Source: Lactuca virosa
Taxonomy: Eukaryota; Streptophyta; Magnoliopsida; Asterales; Asteraceae
DNA: 64,000 nt
NCBI GenBank assembly: GCA_928212115.1
Contig: CAKMRJ010001112.1
Location: 412,210,919-412,274,918 of the forward strand
Direction of reading: 5' to 3'
Position 1 is the stretch's first letter; every line of letters starts with the position of its first letter. A model generated the notes under the pieces. It saw nothing but the letters and a program-made list of their open reading frames with translations. It did not search any database and was not told the origin of the DNA. This document shows, piece after piece, positions 44,821-55,424 of the stretch. The position numbers and the translations under genes are program-made.

Positions 44821-45400
44821 TAAACAAGAACTCCAATACACGTTGTCGTGGATTTATTCTCTCCCCAAATGATAGCTGACCAAAAATGTCATGCAAATTC
44901 TCCAAGAGGTGAATCAATTTGTTGTTTTGTTGATCTTTTTCTGATATATTATGATATGCAAACCTTTATTTGATCCGAATCTTTGGCCTTTTACTTGGTT
45001 GCTTTTGGGGTAATTTTAATTGCTTGTTGGATATAAATTCACGATAAGAGTTTTCTGATTTCTCTACTAATGTGCATTTTTAAATAAGTATATTTTGAGA
45101 TCGAAATTATGCTCTTTGATGAAAAGAAGCCAAAATTTGAGAATTAACTGTTGATATTTCAATAGGTTGTAGTTTCATAACTATTTACATCTAGAACTGC
45201 TGGCAGTAGACCAAATGTGGTCATGGATATTCCTTTGATTTTGTTTTTCTTTCCTTTGTTTTGACAAAAATTCAGTGGAGTGTTGATGGGTTTTGGGTTT
45301 GATTGTTCTTGATAGAAATGGATAAATGGAATGGATTTCTGCGGTTAATGTTTTACAGGGAATTGTTTGTTTTGCTTGACAGAATTCAGTGTGATGTTTA

Positions 45401-45652
45401 TTGCTTGAAATTGCCATGGAAAGAAGATTAAGCAATAACAATAAGTGGTTGTATTTCTCATTTGCAGGTATACATGAAATCAAGTACAAGAATGTTCTTG
45501 TTTTCTTGGCTGGGAACGAAACGAGAGATATCAAAGCAAAACAGGGTACATACGAAACTTACAACATTCTACTGGAATGGAATCTTGAATTCCGATTCTG
45601 TGAGAATAGAATCTTTAAGATGAACATTGTATGGGATGAAGATGAACAATGA
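45401..45652 (+). pseudogene. Possible captured exon in the 2.0-kb element
   Basis: The frame after an acceptor-like CATTTGCAG (45461-45469) reads HEIKYKNVLVFLAGNETRDI, then KQGTYETYNILLEWNLEFRF, and stops at 45650-45652. Composition looks coding. I do not recognise the protein. It may be a captured host fragment. Confidence 0.3.
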
Positions 45653-46261
45653 CCACCAATCTTCCAAAAAGAATGGATTATTCCATCAGAATAATATACA
45701 ATATTATGAAAAAAAGATATATGTAATAGTATAATCTGGTAGAATGATTTATATATTGTATTTCTTTGTTATTAATAAGTGTAACATTCTTATAGAATAA
45801 TATATAAATTTTTTTTCTTTTCTAAGAATGTAATGAAATTTTTTTTAACTTGTATCCAAAATTTTGTTATACTTCAAGAAGTTCATTAAATCCAAATATA
45901 TATTATGTCAGAATGTGTATTCTTGTATGGTTCAATCATATTTGTTATTTTTCAATATATTGATAAACATATTCCGTCAGAATGTTACGAATTAGGAGAG
46001 TTATCATCCATACAATCAGATTTTTAAAATTAATAGAATTTATTTTCCCTTAAAATATGCAATTTTCGTTAAAATATGCAAATTTCCGTTATTAAATCTA
46101 TACTAATTGACTAAAATACCATTCTATTTATAATAGATGGTATTTTTGAATTATATTTAATTCAATAATATGTAATAATCACTTACTTAAAATAAGTAAA
46201 ATTGATTGGCACACATTTATGCATACAATAACACAATAATTACTTTGAATAGAATAACCTA

Positions 46262-46263
46262 AG

Positions 46264-46330
<67 letters not shown>
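46262..46330. repeat. (TA)n microsatellite between the nested elements
   Basis: About 30 TA units separating the two inserted elements. Confidence 0.95.
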
Positions 46331-46333
<3 letters not shown>

Positions 46334-46831
46334 TTCAGATTCATTTGAGACCATGGTAATTTTGTGAGACCGTAAGACCAAATCTAAAAATAATTTTAAA
46401 ATGCAAAATAAAAGGAAAAATCAAAAAATTATTTGTTTAATTATTATTTTCAGAACATTATTTACCTAAAAAAAATATAAAAAAATAAAAAAAAATTACC
46501 GTTTTTTTTAAATACGTGAAATATTCTAATAGAATATTACACTGTACATATTCTAATGTGATTTTTAGAATGTTAGAATATTCTACTAGATTTGCCAGAT
46601 ATGTAGAATATTCTAATATTCTACTAGAAAATGTAAAAGAAATTATTTTTATTTTAATTTTTTTGGTATTTTTTTTGGAAAAAATATATTCCGAAAATAA
46701 TATTGGAAAAAAAAAATTCAAAAATTTTCAATTATTTTGCATTTTAAAAATGTTTTTGTTTTATCTACTAAATGAGTGACTAGGATTGCGTCTCACGGTC
46801 TCACAAAATTAGGCCGTCTCACATGAACCTA

Positions 46832-46835
<4 letters not shown>
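46331..46835. mobile_element. 505-bp MITE in a TA microsatellite
   Basis: Left terminus AGGTTCAGATTCATTTGAGACC and, reverse-complemented, right terminus AGGGTTAGGTTCATGTGAGAC, both continuing to TAATTTTGTGAGACCGT; inverted repeat about 48 bp. Flanked by TA repeats on both sides (to 46330 and from 46836). The AT-rich core has further small inverted repeats (AGAATATTCTAATAGAATATT-like). Confidence 0.85.

Positions 46836-46882
<47 letters not shown>
46836..46882. repeat. (TA)n microsatellite, right end
   Basis: Continues into GTATACATCATACAAGAATG, the right part of the Copia LTR. Confidence 0.95.
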
Positions 46883-46886
<4 letters not shown>

Positions 46887-47015
46887 ACATCATACAAGAA
46901 TGGGCCAAATATAATGGGTTATACAAAATTATAAGAATATAAAACAAATATCCACTAACATATACCAATATGTAACAAGTCGCAAGTCCTTACAATGACT
47001 TGTCGATTACTGACG

Positions 47016-48157
47016 CATGGCCGGTGGTAAAGAGGGGCAAGAAGGGCTTGTGCACAAGCCCCATTTTATTCAGGGGCCCAATTTTTTTTATTATTTTTTT
47101 AATATTGAATTCAGCTTTCAGCCCAGATGCAAAGTCACGCCAATCCTTTAACCGAAGAGTGGTAGTCCACGCGAAGGCAACACAAGGCAACAATCATTCA
47201 ACGAGTCTCGATTAAGCGATTACGTAAACGAGAAATCACTAGATCATCCCTCCTACAGACTGTGCTAATCGGGTAATTTTCTAATCGATCATTCATGTAT
47301 TTATGTTAATATGTTAGCAGAATTCAGAAATTGAATGTTAATACTTCCACTTATCAACCCATATATCCATGGAAGAACTGTTGGATGTGTCTAGTTTATC
47401 TGTTTATGGATTCTGACAGAAAGAATTTGAAGGAATTGAGTTCCAAGATTACTGTTTGGCTACCAATCAATGGAATTCAATTCCCTCATAATCATTCAAC
47501 ATTCACTATTCTAGGTTATGCGGAAGGAATTCAGTATTTCCGTTTTCTTCTTCTTTTTCTATTAAAAGACCAAAATAACTCATTATATATTTATACTAAA
47601 GAATTTATTTAAATATATAATAATTTTTTAATTCTATTCTAATTCCAGGCCAACAAACTGACATATTACAATTCGAAATCCTTTGATAGATTAATGTGAT
47701 TAAATTTCATTCTGTTTTCTACCAAACAAAGACATGAGAAATTATAGTTCCTTCAAAATTCCAATTCAATGGAAAGACTCCACTCCTCCAAAAACTTTTG
47801 CATCAGCTGCAATTGGGGAAAACCTCAAATTTTGCATGTTTATTATAGAAGACTCAGAGGTGTAGAAAGGAATAAATACAGAAGAATAATTCAAGTATTT
47901 TCTTCATGATTGTAACTGACTCCTTAGCATTTAATCGTATGATTGTAAAATCCATTTACACCATTTCTTATTCCACTCTATTCATCACATCACAACATCA
48001 TTTATTCTATTCACTAATTTGGATTCTCTCATACAAGGAATGCTAGGAGAGTTGATCACTAGCTCATTAATTTGTCATTTATTCTATTTACGTTAGGGCC
48101 CAAGGGCCTTTTATTTCCGTCTCGTCCTGGGCATTTGAATCCTCAGGACCAGCCTTG
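47016..48157. mobile_element. hAT-type insertion, 1.14 kb
   Basis: Left end CATGGCCGGTGG and right end, reverse-complemented, CAAGGCTGGTCCTGAG are similar termini of the plant hAT group with CAGGGCCGG-type ends. Flanks TACTGACG (47008-47015) and TTCCGACG (48158-48165) match 6/8. Repeat R copy 1 continues across this point without the insertion (34790-34810), acting as an empty site. No intact transposase; interior AT-rich. Confidence 0.65.
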
Positions 48158-48256
48158 TTCCGACGTTTACCCTTTCTGAGAAAAAGAAAAGATCAAGCTA
48201 GATCCAAATCAAGACACAATGCCAACCATGTTCATCATTGGACTTTCAACTCTTTA

Positions 48257-48308
<52 letters not shown>

Positions 48309-48590
48309 TTGAGCCTATGGCATTTGTATTCATCAAATAAATCAAGTAACCACATATGAGGAAAAGGCCAAGTGTATCTCTAAGATCTTCCGAACACTTA
48401 ATTGGGATGTTTTACTTAGGATTTCCTAATGTAGTGTTTGGTAGAACTACAAGTGTCACTTGACACAAACAAACTACACTCTTGCACGTTCCTTAGAATA
48501 CTTCTTAAGTGATCTTCGTATGTGCATTAATATATGATGTTGAAGTTGTTTAGGAATATTTGCTTAGTGGTGCTAACTTCACATAATGTG
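48158..48590. repeat. Repeat R, copy 2 (right part)
   Basis: Matches 34800-35245, including the TA microsatellite (48257-48306) and CTTAGGATTTCCTA, GTGTTTGG, CCACTTGACACAAAC-type text. It ends where the Gypsy E LTR begins. Confidence 0.75.
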
Positions 48591-48595
48591 GTCCA

Positions 48596-49345
48596 GAAGG
48601 ATAAATTTTCAAACTTTATCCATTGGGACTACCCAAAATGTTTAAAACTCAATCCATAAAGCTTAATAATGCAAGGCCTTAACCAATAAGCACTTAATTT
48701 TCAAAGTTCGAAGTCCATCCTTTCCAGAAGTGATTCAAACACCAAGACCATCCCAAAGGTTGGTGCTTTACAGACATACATATCCAATCCATGTCTTGAA
48801 CCCATATTAGGTCAAAATGGGGATTTGTGACCTAATCTCTATGCATGACATCAAAACTTGATTATAATCTAGATCCCAAACACTACAAAGTCACCTTGAC
48901 CTGGAGATTCATAAAGTTGCAAACTTTATGAGATCTAACCATTCCTTTATTCAAGAACAAGAAGTTAAAGGGACAAAACTCAAGATCTAACAACTTGGAA
49001 TGATAAAAATCGAGTCTTGCACACTTACAAAGGTCCAGAAGAGTGCCAAAGCGGAGAATGGGGACTTGCTTGCTTGATCTTTGCTTCCTTCCTCCTCGTT
49101 CTTCCTTCTTAGCTTCAAAAAGCACCAAACTAGCTCTACAAATGGAGGAAGATGATTAGTGTTTCTTTCAGGGCTTGAGGGGGCTGAGGATGGAAAAACC
49201 CTAGCCTCTTTATTCCTTTAAATAGGGAGAAAAAAACCCGGAATATTAGGGTTTCCATTCCAGCCGTCAACATGTCGTGTTCCAAGAGGCAACACGACAT
49301 GTTGGTTTTTCCACTTAAATTAGATTTCATCCTCAAAATCACTCC
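48596..49345 (-). repeat. Gypsy E 3' LTR fragment
   Basis: Contains a minus-strand TATTTAAAGG box (49217-49224) and two words, ACATGTCGTGT (49270-49280) and ACACGACATGT (49292-49302). The right limit is approximate; the usual TGTAACA start was not found. Confidence 0.6.
49217..49224 (-). promoter_or_regulatory. Putative TATA box, Gypsy E LTR
   Basis: Minus strand CCCTATTTAAAGG, the same core as in the other Gypsy LTR families here. Confidence 0.5.
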
Positions 49346-50912
49346 CTTCCATCCTAGGCATGCCAGGCAGCTTGAAGAACGCCACCACAACCCCGAGCAT
49401 ACAACGACCTTCTCAAGGCTACCGAACCCAACCTTAGCAGAACTCTTCAAATTCGAAGAAGACGAATGCATAATCCCATGCAGAAAACCTGCCCTACTTT
49501 ACCTGAAACCTGAAATCTCGAATTGGTTCGACTACCCGACAGACCGCCCATACTGAACTACTACCAGGCCAAATTCTCAGTGATGCCCAGACTTAAACAG
49601 AATGCTTCCAACCCTTGGTCGTCTTGATGCTTCTAATGGAAACAAAATCACTGACCATTATTGCTACAGAACACTTATACTTGACCAAAGGCTCAGATAA
49701 TTCTTTCGAGTAGAGGACTCATCCCTACAACGGTTATACTCAAACGAGAGCTGCACAACAGGGTCAAATCATTTACTCTGGGATTATCCAATCCAAGCTG
49801 CAAGTGTCTTACCATACTTTCCGAATAACAAGCGACTCCACACACGAGTCCCAAGTCACTAATACTGCCTTGACTTATCTCGATGCCCCCTAGCTGCTTT
49901 CCAAAAGTAGCCGATACCTCCCTGGTCCCAACTTGTCTGCCACTAACTGAAACACCAGATTCTCGTCCGGTTGCTGAGTCAAAAGACACACACAGTCACC
50001 CAACGCGACTTCAGAATGAAAACCTCATCTGGCAATGATTGCCGAAGCTATCTCGCCATTTATGGATCCAACAGATCATAACAACCCGAAAAACCTGACG
50101 CCACCAAATGCAATGCTAAAAGTGAATGCTACCAGACCAACTGTAGTCTTATATCACAACCGGCCTCCTACGACCTACCACTTCCTGATTCCATGCATGT
50201 TATGGTCTTCCCACAGTCTTACAAACGGACCCATCCTGGTCTAATCCATCTGAAGAAATCCATGACCAATCATGGATTTGCCACACCCTCACTACTGCAC
50301 AGGGACCGGTGAATGCTACAGGCAACCCCGTAGTCTTAAAACACTCCCACACTAACTGCCAACCTAGTGAATGCTACGGGCTACCCCAAACTCTTACAAC
50401 ACTCCTACACTAACTGCCAACCTAGTGAATGCTACGGGCCACCCTACAATATTACAACACTTCTATCTTGTTATGGCCACTGCTCATGGTCTTACTGCTC
50501 ATCGATCAATCCATCCATACTAATCCTGCGTCAAACATGCACCAGACTAAGCGCCTAAACCGGGGCTCGGATCATGCATGGAACCCCAACCCGGGTCCAT
50601 TAAAAGTCTGCTATCCATCACCAAGAAGGTGCTAACCAACAGCTGGAAGTTTCCTGAACCCCCAACTCACACAATCCTCAATCCAGACGGCCAAATGAGT
50701 CATCTTCCCTCCAAACGGGAATATGAAACTCATCCTAGTTCCACGACTGATCTCGCTCCTCCACAACTTGAATTCGACGAAGTTGTCCCAGCCCACAAAG
50801 TCTGATGGATTCCCAATCCATCTTTCCTTCTTATGGTCGAACTGCCGACAATCTGCGCTTACCAAAACTGGTGTTCCTTCACTAGACCATCCAAATGTCC
50901 GCGCCCAAGTGC
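49346..50912 (-). mobile_element. Gypsy E noncoding internal region
   Basis: Short frames only. Three 58-bp tandem units starting GTGAATGCTACRGG at 50309, 50367 and 50425. A CGGGAATATGAAACTCATCC segment near 50716 recurs at 50925. Confidence 0.6.
50309..50480. repeat. 58-bp tandem repeat, three units
   Basis: Units start at 50309, 50367 and 50425; each has GTGAATGCTAC, CTTACAACACTCC and ACTAACTGCCAACCTA, with small changes. Confidence 0.85.
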
Positions 50913-51194
50913 TCATCCAAACGGGAATATGAAACTCATCCTAGTTCCACGGAACGCGCCCAAGTGCTCATCCAAAATCTCCAAAATCCCCTCCTTGACC
51001 GTACCAAAGATCACATAAGTCTGTTCCAAAAAACCGAGGGTAATCTCCGACGAGATGAACTCCCGCATCTTCTCGCTAATCGGCTCTGTACCTGTACCTG
51101 AGCTAGAACCAGAACCTGAATCCCCTCCCTGAGTGCTCATCACCAAATTGAAATACAACATGCAAATAATCAGAAGATACTCAGGAATCCTCAT
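50913..51194 (-). pseudogene. Gypsy gag N-terminal remnant (element E)
   Basis: 93-codon minus-strand frame. A Gly/Ser linker (GGDSGSGSSSGTGTEPI) is followed by EKMREFISSEITLGFLEQTY and FGTVKEGILEILDEHLGAFR, the amphipathic helical lead-in to Gypsy gag, similar in layout to 56650-56800. The downstream gag core is not visible. Confidence 0.6.
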
Positions 51195-52044
51195 CCCACC
51201 AGCTTCCTAGATTCTCCAAGACCCTCCCTGATTCGAGTATGGATCCTATGCTTTCAGAAGTATGGGCCCAATACTACCTTCCACACATATCCATACTTTC
51301 CTCAAGAATCATCCCAAATCCTATAAGTCCCCTTCTCAGTTGAATGCACCAAATGATTGCTAAACAGCGCAACTAAACCCACTCAAGCACTTCCTAGGCT
51401 TTCCTAGGTATCGGACATCAGCTTGCCGTCGGCTGCTCAAAGACTCCCACCAATGTCGAATTACTACTTCATGAATAGAGTCATATGCAATAGAGATCAT
51501 ATAATCCTTCGAGTAAGAGACTCAACCCTATAACGGTGGGACACAAACGAGAGTTGCACAATAGGGTCAGATCAATCACTCTGAGATTATTTAACTTCTG
51601 CCACATGTAACTTAGCATATTCAATTAGTAATTGGTTCACCTCGCTAAGAGTCCCACAAAGCACAAAGCAAGCAGCATTCAGGCAACGGAAAATCTAACC
51701 AACATACGCTAATCGAGCAATTCTATCCACTTATTCGAAAAGCATACTAGCTTGAAATTTTAAAGGTCATACAATTTGGCCTATAAAGGCATCTCTCCTA
51801 TCATAAAATCATGAGCAGATCCTTAGCCCTAATCTAGCATGCAATTCTCATAATCATATTATATATCATAATAATCATGTATTGGTATTCTGGGAACCAC
51901 TTACTTGAGCTCGGCCGATTGCGTGCACCACACCCCTTTCTTTGATTAGAAACCCTTTTAATAAAACATTTATTTTTATGAAAATTTTCACAAACCCTCA
52001 GTTTAAGTCCAGGCATACCCGAGAGTATGCCTGAATCCCTCAAA

Positions 52045-52062
52045 CCAAGGATCTGATACCAA
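52045..52062 (-). promoter_or_regulatory. PBS of Gypsy E
   Basis: Minus strand GTTGGTATCAGATCCTTGG begins about 2 bp after the LTR end TGTTACA; one mismatch to the usual TGGTATCAGAGCC. Confidence 0.85.
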
Positions 52063-52064
52063 CC

Positions 52065-53604
52065 TGTAACACTCCAAAATGTGAAGGTAAAATTACATTT
52101 TTAAAACAACCAAAACACCCACTAATCTTTTACTAAAACACTTAAAGGTATCTTATAATTAAATAATTATTAGAGTACAATCCCAAAATCTCAAGGTTGC
52201 AGAATGGGTGTATGTGTTGCGATCAAGTCGGGCCCTTCCGTTTCAAACCGGAAGTACCTGAAACCATAAACAACAACTATAAGCACAAAGCTTAGTGAGT
52301 TCCCCAAATACCACATACCATACATAACACACGAGTCAAACATATCGTACATATCCAACATTCAATAGAAGGTGTTATGTGTCAACCATAGTCTAGCCAT
52401 TATGCCACGAGTCATATCATGGTCTTCCTTTCCAGGTTAGGGGCCAAAACCCTGGGTCTTACAGACAAGTGCCATGAGCCACCTCCTGGTCTTCCATGCA
52501 AGCATCACAAAGACAAATAGCATACAATCTACCACTACTTATCTATTTAACAGCTAGAGTCCAAACTCTGGTCTTGCATACAGATTTTCCAGGAGCCACC
52601 TCCTGGTCTTTCATACAAATTCCAAGGGCCGCCCCCTGGTCTTCCAATAATACATAAACCAATAGGGCTGGCATTAGTCCCTTCGACCCATAGTATAGTG
52701 AGGAGACTCACCTCGCACTGCTGAATCACATTAATAATCCATGGTTGCTTGTCCGACAATTCCCAAGTTATCAATATCAATTAACATCCAATTAGAATTG
52801 GATTCCAATCCATAATCATCAGTCCATAATTAGGGTAAAAAGACCATTTTAGCCCTTCCCTAGTTCGCCAAAGACTAAAGCCCAAATCCACAATCCAAAA
52901 GGCCCAAACATGGCCTCAAATATCCCCATGGTCAACCCTGATCAAACTTCTGGTCAAAGTCAAAGTCAACAGTCCATGTTGACCAAACACGTCGTGTTGC
53001 CCATTGGCGACGCCGTGTTCCGACAACATCCAAACAGTCGGGAAAAGCCCAGTCAACACACCGTGTTAACTTAGAAACACGTCGTGTTTTGTCGAAGTTC
53101 CAACAACTTAATACATTAAGTTGTTTTCTTCGATTCCAAGAGCTCCAAAGCTCAGATCTAGTCCATAATGTGGTCCAAAAGGATAAAGTTTCCAACTTTA
53201 TCCATTGGGACTACCCAAAAGGTTTAAAAGTCAAATCCATAAAGCCTAATAATGCAAGGGCTTAACTAACAAGCACTTAATCCTCAAAGTATGAAGTCCA
53301 TCCTTTCCAGAAGTGATTCAAAACTAAAACCATCCGAAAGGTTGGTGCTTTATAGACATACATGTCCAATGTATATCTTGAACCCATATTAGGTCAAAAT
53401 GGGGATTTATGACCTAATCGCTATGCATGATATCAAAACTTGATTATAATCCAGATCCAAAACACTATAAAGTCACCTTGACTTGTTGATTAATAAAGTT
53501 GGAAAGTTTATGAGATCTAACAATTCTATCATTCAAGAACAAGAAGTTAAAGGGACAAAACTCAAGATCTAACAACTTGGAATGATAAAAATTGAGTCTT
53601 GCAC
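52065..53604 (-). repeat. Gypsy E 5' LTR, truncated
   Basis: Plus strand begins TGTAACACTCC. Includes repeated GAGCCACCTCCTGGTCTT words (52440-52650) and ACACGTCGTGT at 52987-52997 and 53077-53087 plus near-copies. Cut by a Copia LTR at 53605, inside CTTGCAC(AC). Confidence 0.85.
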
Positions 53605-53905
53605 TGTTGAGTTGAAAAACTCTAAAGATCGAATAGATTCAAACAAGTAAAAACAATCAAACACAGGAAATGAATCAAGAATGTGTCGAATGATCATAAG
53701 GCACAGCCTCAGAAGAGCTCGATAAAGAACTGCTACTGTAGAGGCTATGTAGGGTTTACAAATGACACGATTAACCAATACATGATGCATGCATGCATCT
53801 TAAATAGTAAAACCCTAATCATTAATCACGGGTGGACAGGCCGAACCAGGATACACAAAAGACTATTACAAAAGCCCATAAAGATGCAACACAAAATACC
53901 CAACA
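53605..53905 (-). repeat. Copia F 3' LTR
   Basis: 301 bp, TGTTGAG...CCCAACA on the plus strand. It is followed by ATCTCCCCCTTTGCG (minus-strand purine tract CGCAAAGGGGGAGAT). It inserted into the Gypsy E LTR. Confidence 0.8.
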
Positions 53906-53940
53906 ATCTCCCCCTTTGCGTCGATTGGGGTAGCATCCCT

Positions 53941-54354
53941 TCATTGCTGAGTTCGCTTCTGTACTTTAAATACTTTCGGAATCACACTGAGTAGAGCTTT
54001 GTGAACTTTGATGTACCATTGAATCATATCCGAAAAGCACTTATTGTCGCTTTTGCTGTTCCCTTTGTGTTTGCATACGATGTCCAAGATATACTCTTGG
54101 CACGAAGTGCTGAAATGATGTGTGTCATTGAGAAAGAAACAAGCTTTGTGAAAGTCTGCATCAGTTCTCTCCTTCAGTTGAAAAGCCACACACAATCCGT
54201 CCTTTTGTATCTTCCCAAGTTTCATTTTGTCAAAACCTTCAGGGACTTCTTTGGGGAGTACACTTGGCTTCCTTCGAAACACATCAGCAATCTCAACATC
54301 CATCTTGCCAACCTCTTGAATATGGGAGATTAAAATATGTTTGAGGTTTTGCAT
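53941..54354 (-). CDS. Unidentified 3' ORF of Copia F
   Basis: 137-codon open frame on the minus strand, ending about 35 bp before the purine tract, where some Copia elements carry an extra ORF after pol. Charged, with Cys/His residues (FHKACFFLNDTHHFSTSCQE) and FSDMIQWYIKVHKALLSVIP. No transmembrane segment or signal peptide visible. I do not recognise the family. It begins within 10 bp of the junction with the next Gypsy LTR, so the 5' part may be missing. Confidence 0.45.
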   Translation of the reverse strand: MQNLKHILISHIQEVGKMDVEIADVFRRKPSVLPKEVPEGFDKMKLGKIQKDGLCVAFQLKERTDADFHKACFFLNDTHHFSTSCQEYILDIVCKHKGNSKSDNKCFSDMIQWYIKVHKALLSVIPKVFKVQKRTQQ

Positions 54355-54383
54355 GGAAGCCCTAATTTTTAGGGTTTACACCT

Positions 54384-54391
54384 TATTTAAA
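54384..54391 (+). promoter_or_regulatory. Putative TATA box, Gypsy C 5' LTR
   Basis: CTTATTTAAAGGGCCTTAAGTCC; homologous to 61433-61440. Confidence 0.6.
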
Positions 54392-54954
54392 GGGCCTTAA
54401 GTCCTTTCCTCCAGCCCCCTTACCACTTTTTGACGGCCAGAAGGAACCCTAATCTGTCTAAGCTTTGTTCTTGAGTGTTTGTGAGACTTAAAGAGTGCTC
54501 TTGGTGCATTTTGTGAAGAAGGCTTGAAGTCTAAGGAGCTTGGAGAAAGAGAAGCTTGTGGATCTGACTCTACTTCATCTTGGCATCATCTGGAAGGTAA
54601 CAAGTCGTTACCTTGGCATATCTTTAGCTAGATCTATTCATGCATAGGTTTAGGGCCATTTTTAGCATATTTGTGAGTCATTTCGGGTATTGGGCATGAT
54701 TTGAAGTTGTAACTTCAGATCTGGACTCCTCTTGGTCCCTATAGTCATAAAGTTATCAGATTTAGAAAGCATTGGCCCTTCTCTTTGGGTTAAACCTTTC
54801 TGCTAGCTTGGTTTTGGCATTTAGGACCATGCGTGTACGTAAAGTTTGCAACTTTACGTGGAAACCATTCCCTAGGAGGTTAGATCTATAATTTGGAGCT
54901 TTGGGGTAGCTTAAAAACGTCTGAATGAGAAATGGACTGAAGGGACTTGACGAT

Positions 54955-55180
54955 TTGCTTGGTCAACTCGACGAGTCGGATGAAGATTGCATGTATTGGT
55001 TATGCATGAATGCGGCGAGTCAGTAAGAAGACTCGACGAGTTAGTTAGGGTTTTCCCAACATTTGGACCCCTCATGGAATCGGAGAGTTGTCTGGAAACT
55101 TGGCGAATCAATTAGGGCTTTCATGATTTCCTGAGTTCTAAAGGAACTCGACGAGTTACTAACTGCACTCGACGAGTTGG
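54955..55180. repeat. ACTCG-A-CGAGT dyad cluster (Gypsy C 5' LTR)
   Basis: About six to eight ACTCGACGAGT words, some decayed (for example ATGCGGCGAGTC for ACTCGACGAGTC), so mutation has begun to erode this copy relative to 61985-62215. Confidence 0.85.
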
Positions 55181-55424
55181 GTCAACATGGACTGTTGACT
55201 TTGACCGTTGACTCTGACTTTGACCAAGGGTTGACCAGTTGGACTTTTGAGGGTATTTTGGTAATTTGGGATTCTGATGGACTTGGTCCTATGGTGGTTA
55301 TAGGTGGTTGAGTTCGTGGTTGTGATTCGGGAGTTTTATCTTATCACTATAATTCGACATCGTGAGGTGAGTTCTTGTCATTATATCAACCGGGTCTAAG
55401 GCACCATGGCCGGCCTTTATGATT

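Larger units (their letters stand above)
44248..46260. mobile_element. 2.0-kb inverted-repeat element in a TA microsatellite
   Basis: Termini 44248-44310 and 46198-46260 form a ~63-bp inverted repeat (shared AAAGTAATTATTGTGTTAT, TGTATGCAT, GCCAATCAA), ~85-88% by eye. Flanking DNA is TA/GA microsatellite. No transposase is seen. The interior contains G/C-richer, gene-like segments, so it may be a Pack-type (MULE-like) carrier of captured host DNA. Preference for TA microsatellites resembles rice Micron-type MITEs. Confidence 0.7.
37911..46960 (-). mobile_element. Copia element A with short LTRs, minus strand
   Basis: LTR ends TGTAATTTGG...CCACTAACA (plus strand). The 3' LTR is 37911-38042 (and duplicated at 39568-39699). 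The 5' LTR starts at 44121 and ends at 46960, stretched by nested insertions. Domains on the minus strand run gag (44033-43106), protease, gag-pre-integrase and integrase, RT, RNase H. Flanks TAAAC (37906-37910) and TATAC (46961-46965) match 4/5. The site TCATATACCAATATG in repeat R copy 1 looks like the empty site. The ~132-bp LTR is very short for Copia. Confidence 0.85.
44121..46960 (-). repeat. Copia A 5' LTR expanded by nested insertions
   Basis: The two LTR ends are 44121-44170 and 46880-46960; together they match the 132-bp 3' LTR. Everything between is TA microsatellite plus two inserted elements (44248-46260 and 46331-46835). Confidence 0.8.
48596..53604 (-). mobile_element. Gypsy element E lacking pol, minus strand
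   Basis: Left LTR portion 48596-~49345 matches 53164-53604 of the right LTR (ATAATGTGGTCCARAAGGATAAA onward). The right LTR starts at 52065 beside a PBS. Internal 49345-52064 contains only a gag start. Both LTRs are truncated at their outer sides, so no target duplication can be read. LTR word: ACACG-N-CGTGT. Confidence 0.8.

Noticed and set aside
46458..46779. Overlapping 87-codon frames on both strands of the 505-bp MITE
   Set aside because: They come from A/T-rich inverted repeats (EYSN/LEYS mirrored text).
49693..51194. Minus-strand frames in Gypsy E as possible pol
   Set aside because: No protease, RT or integrase motif could be found; only the gag lead-in at 50913-51194 is credible.
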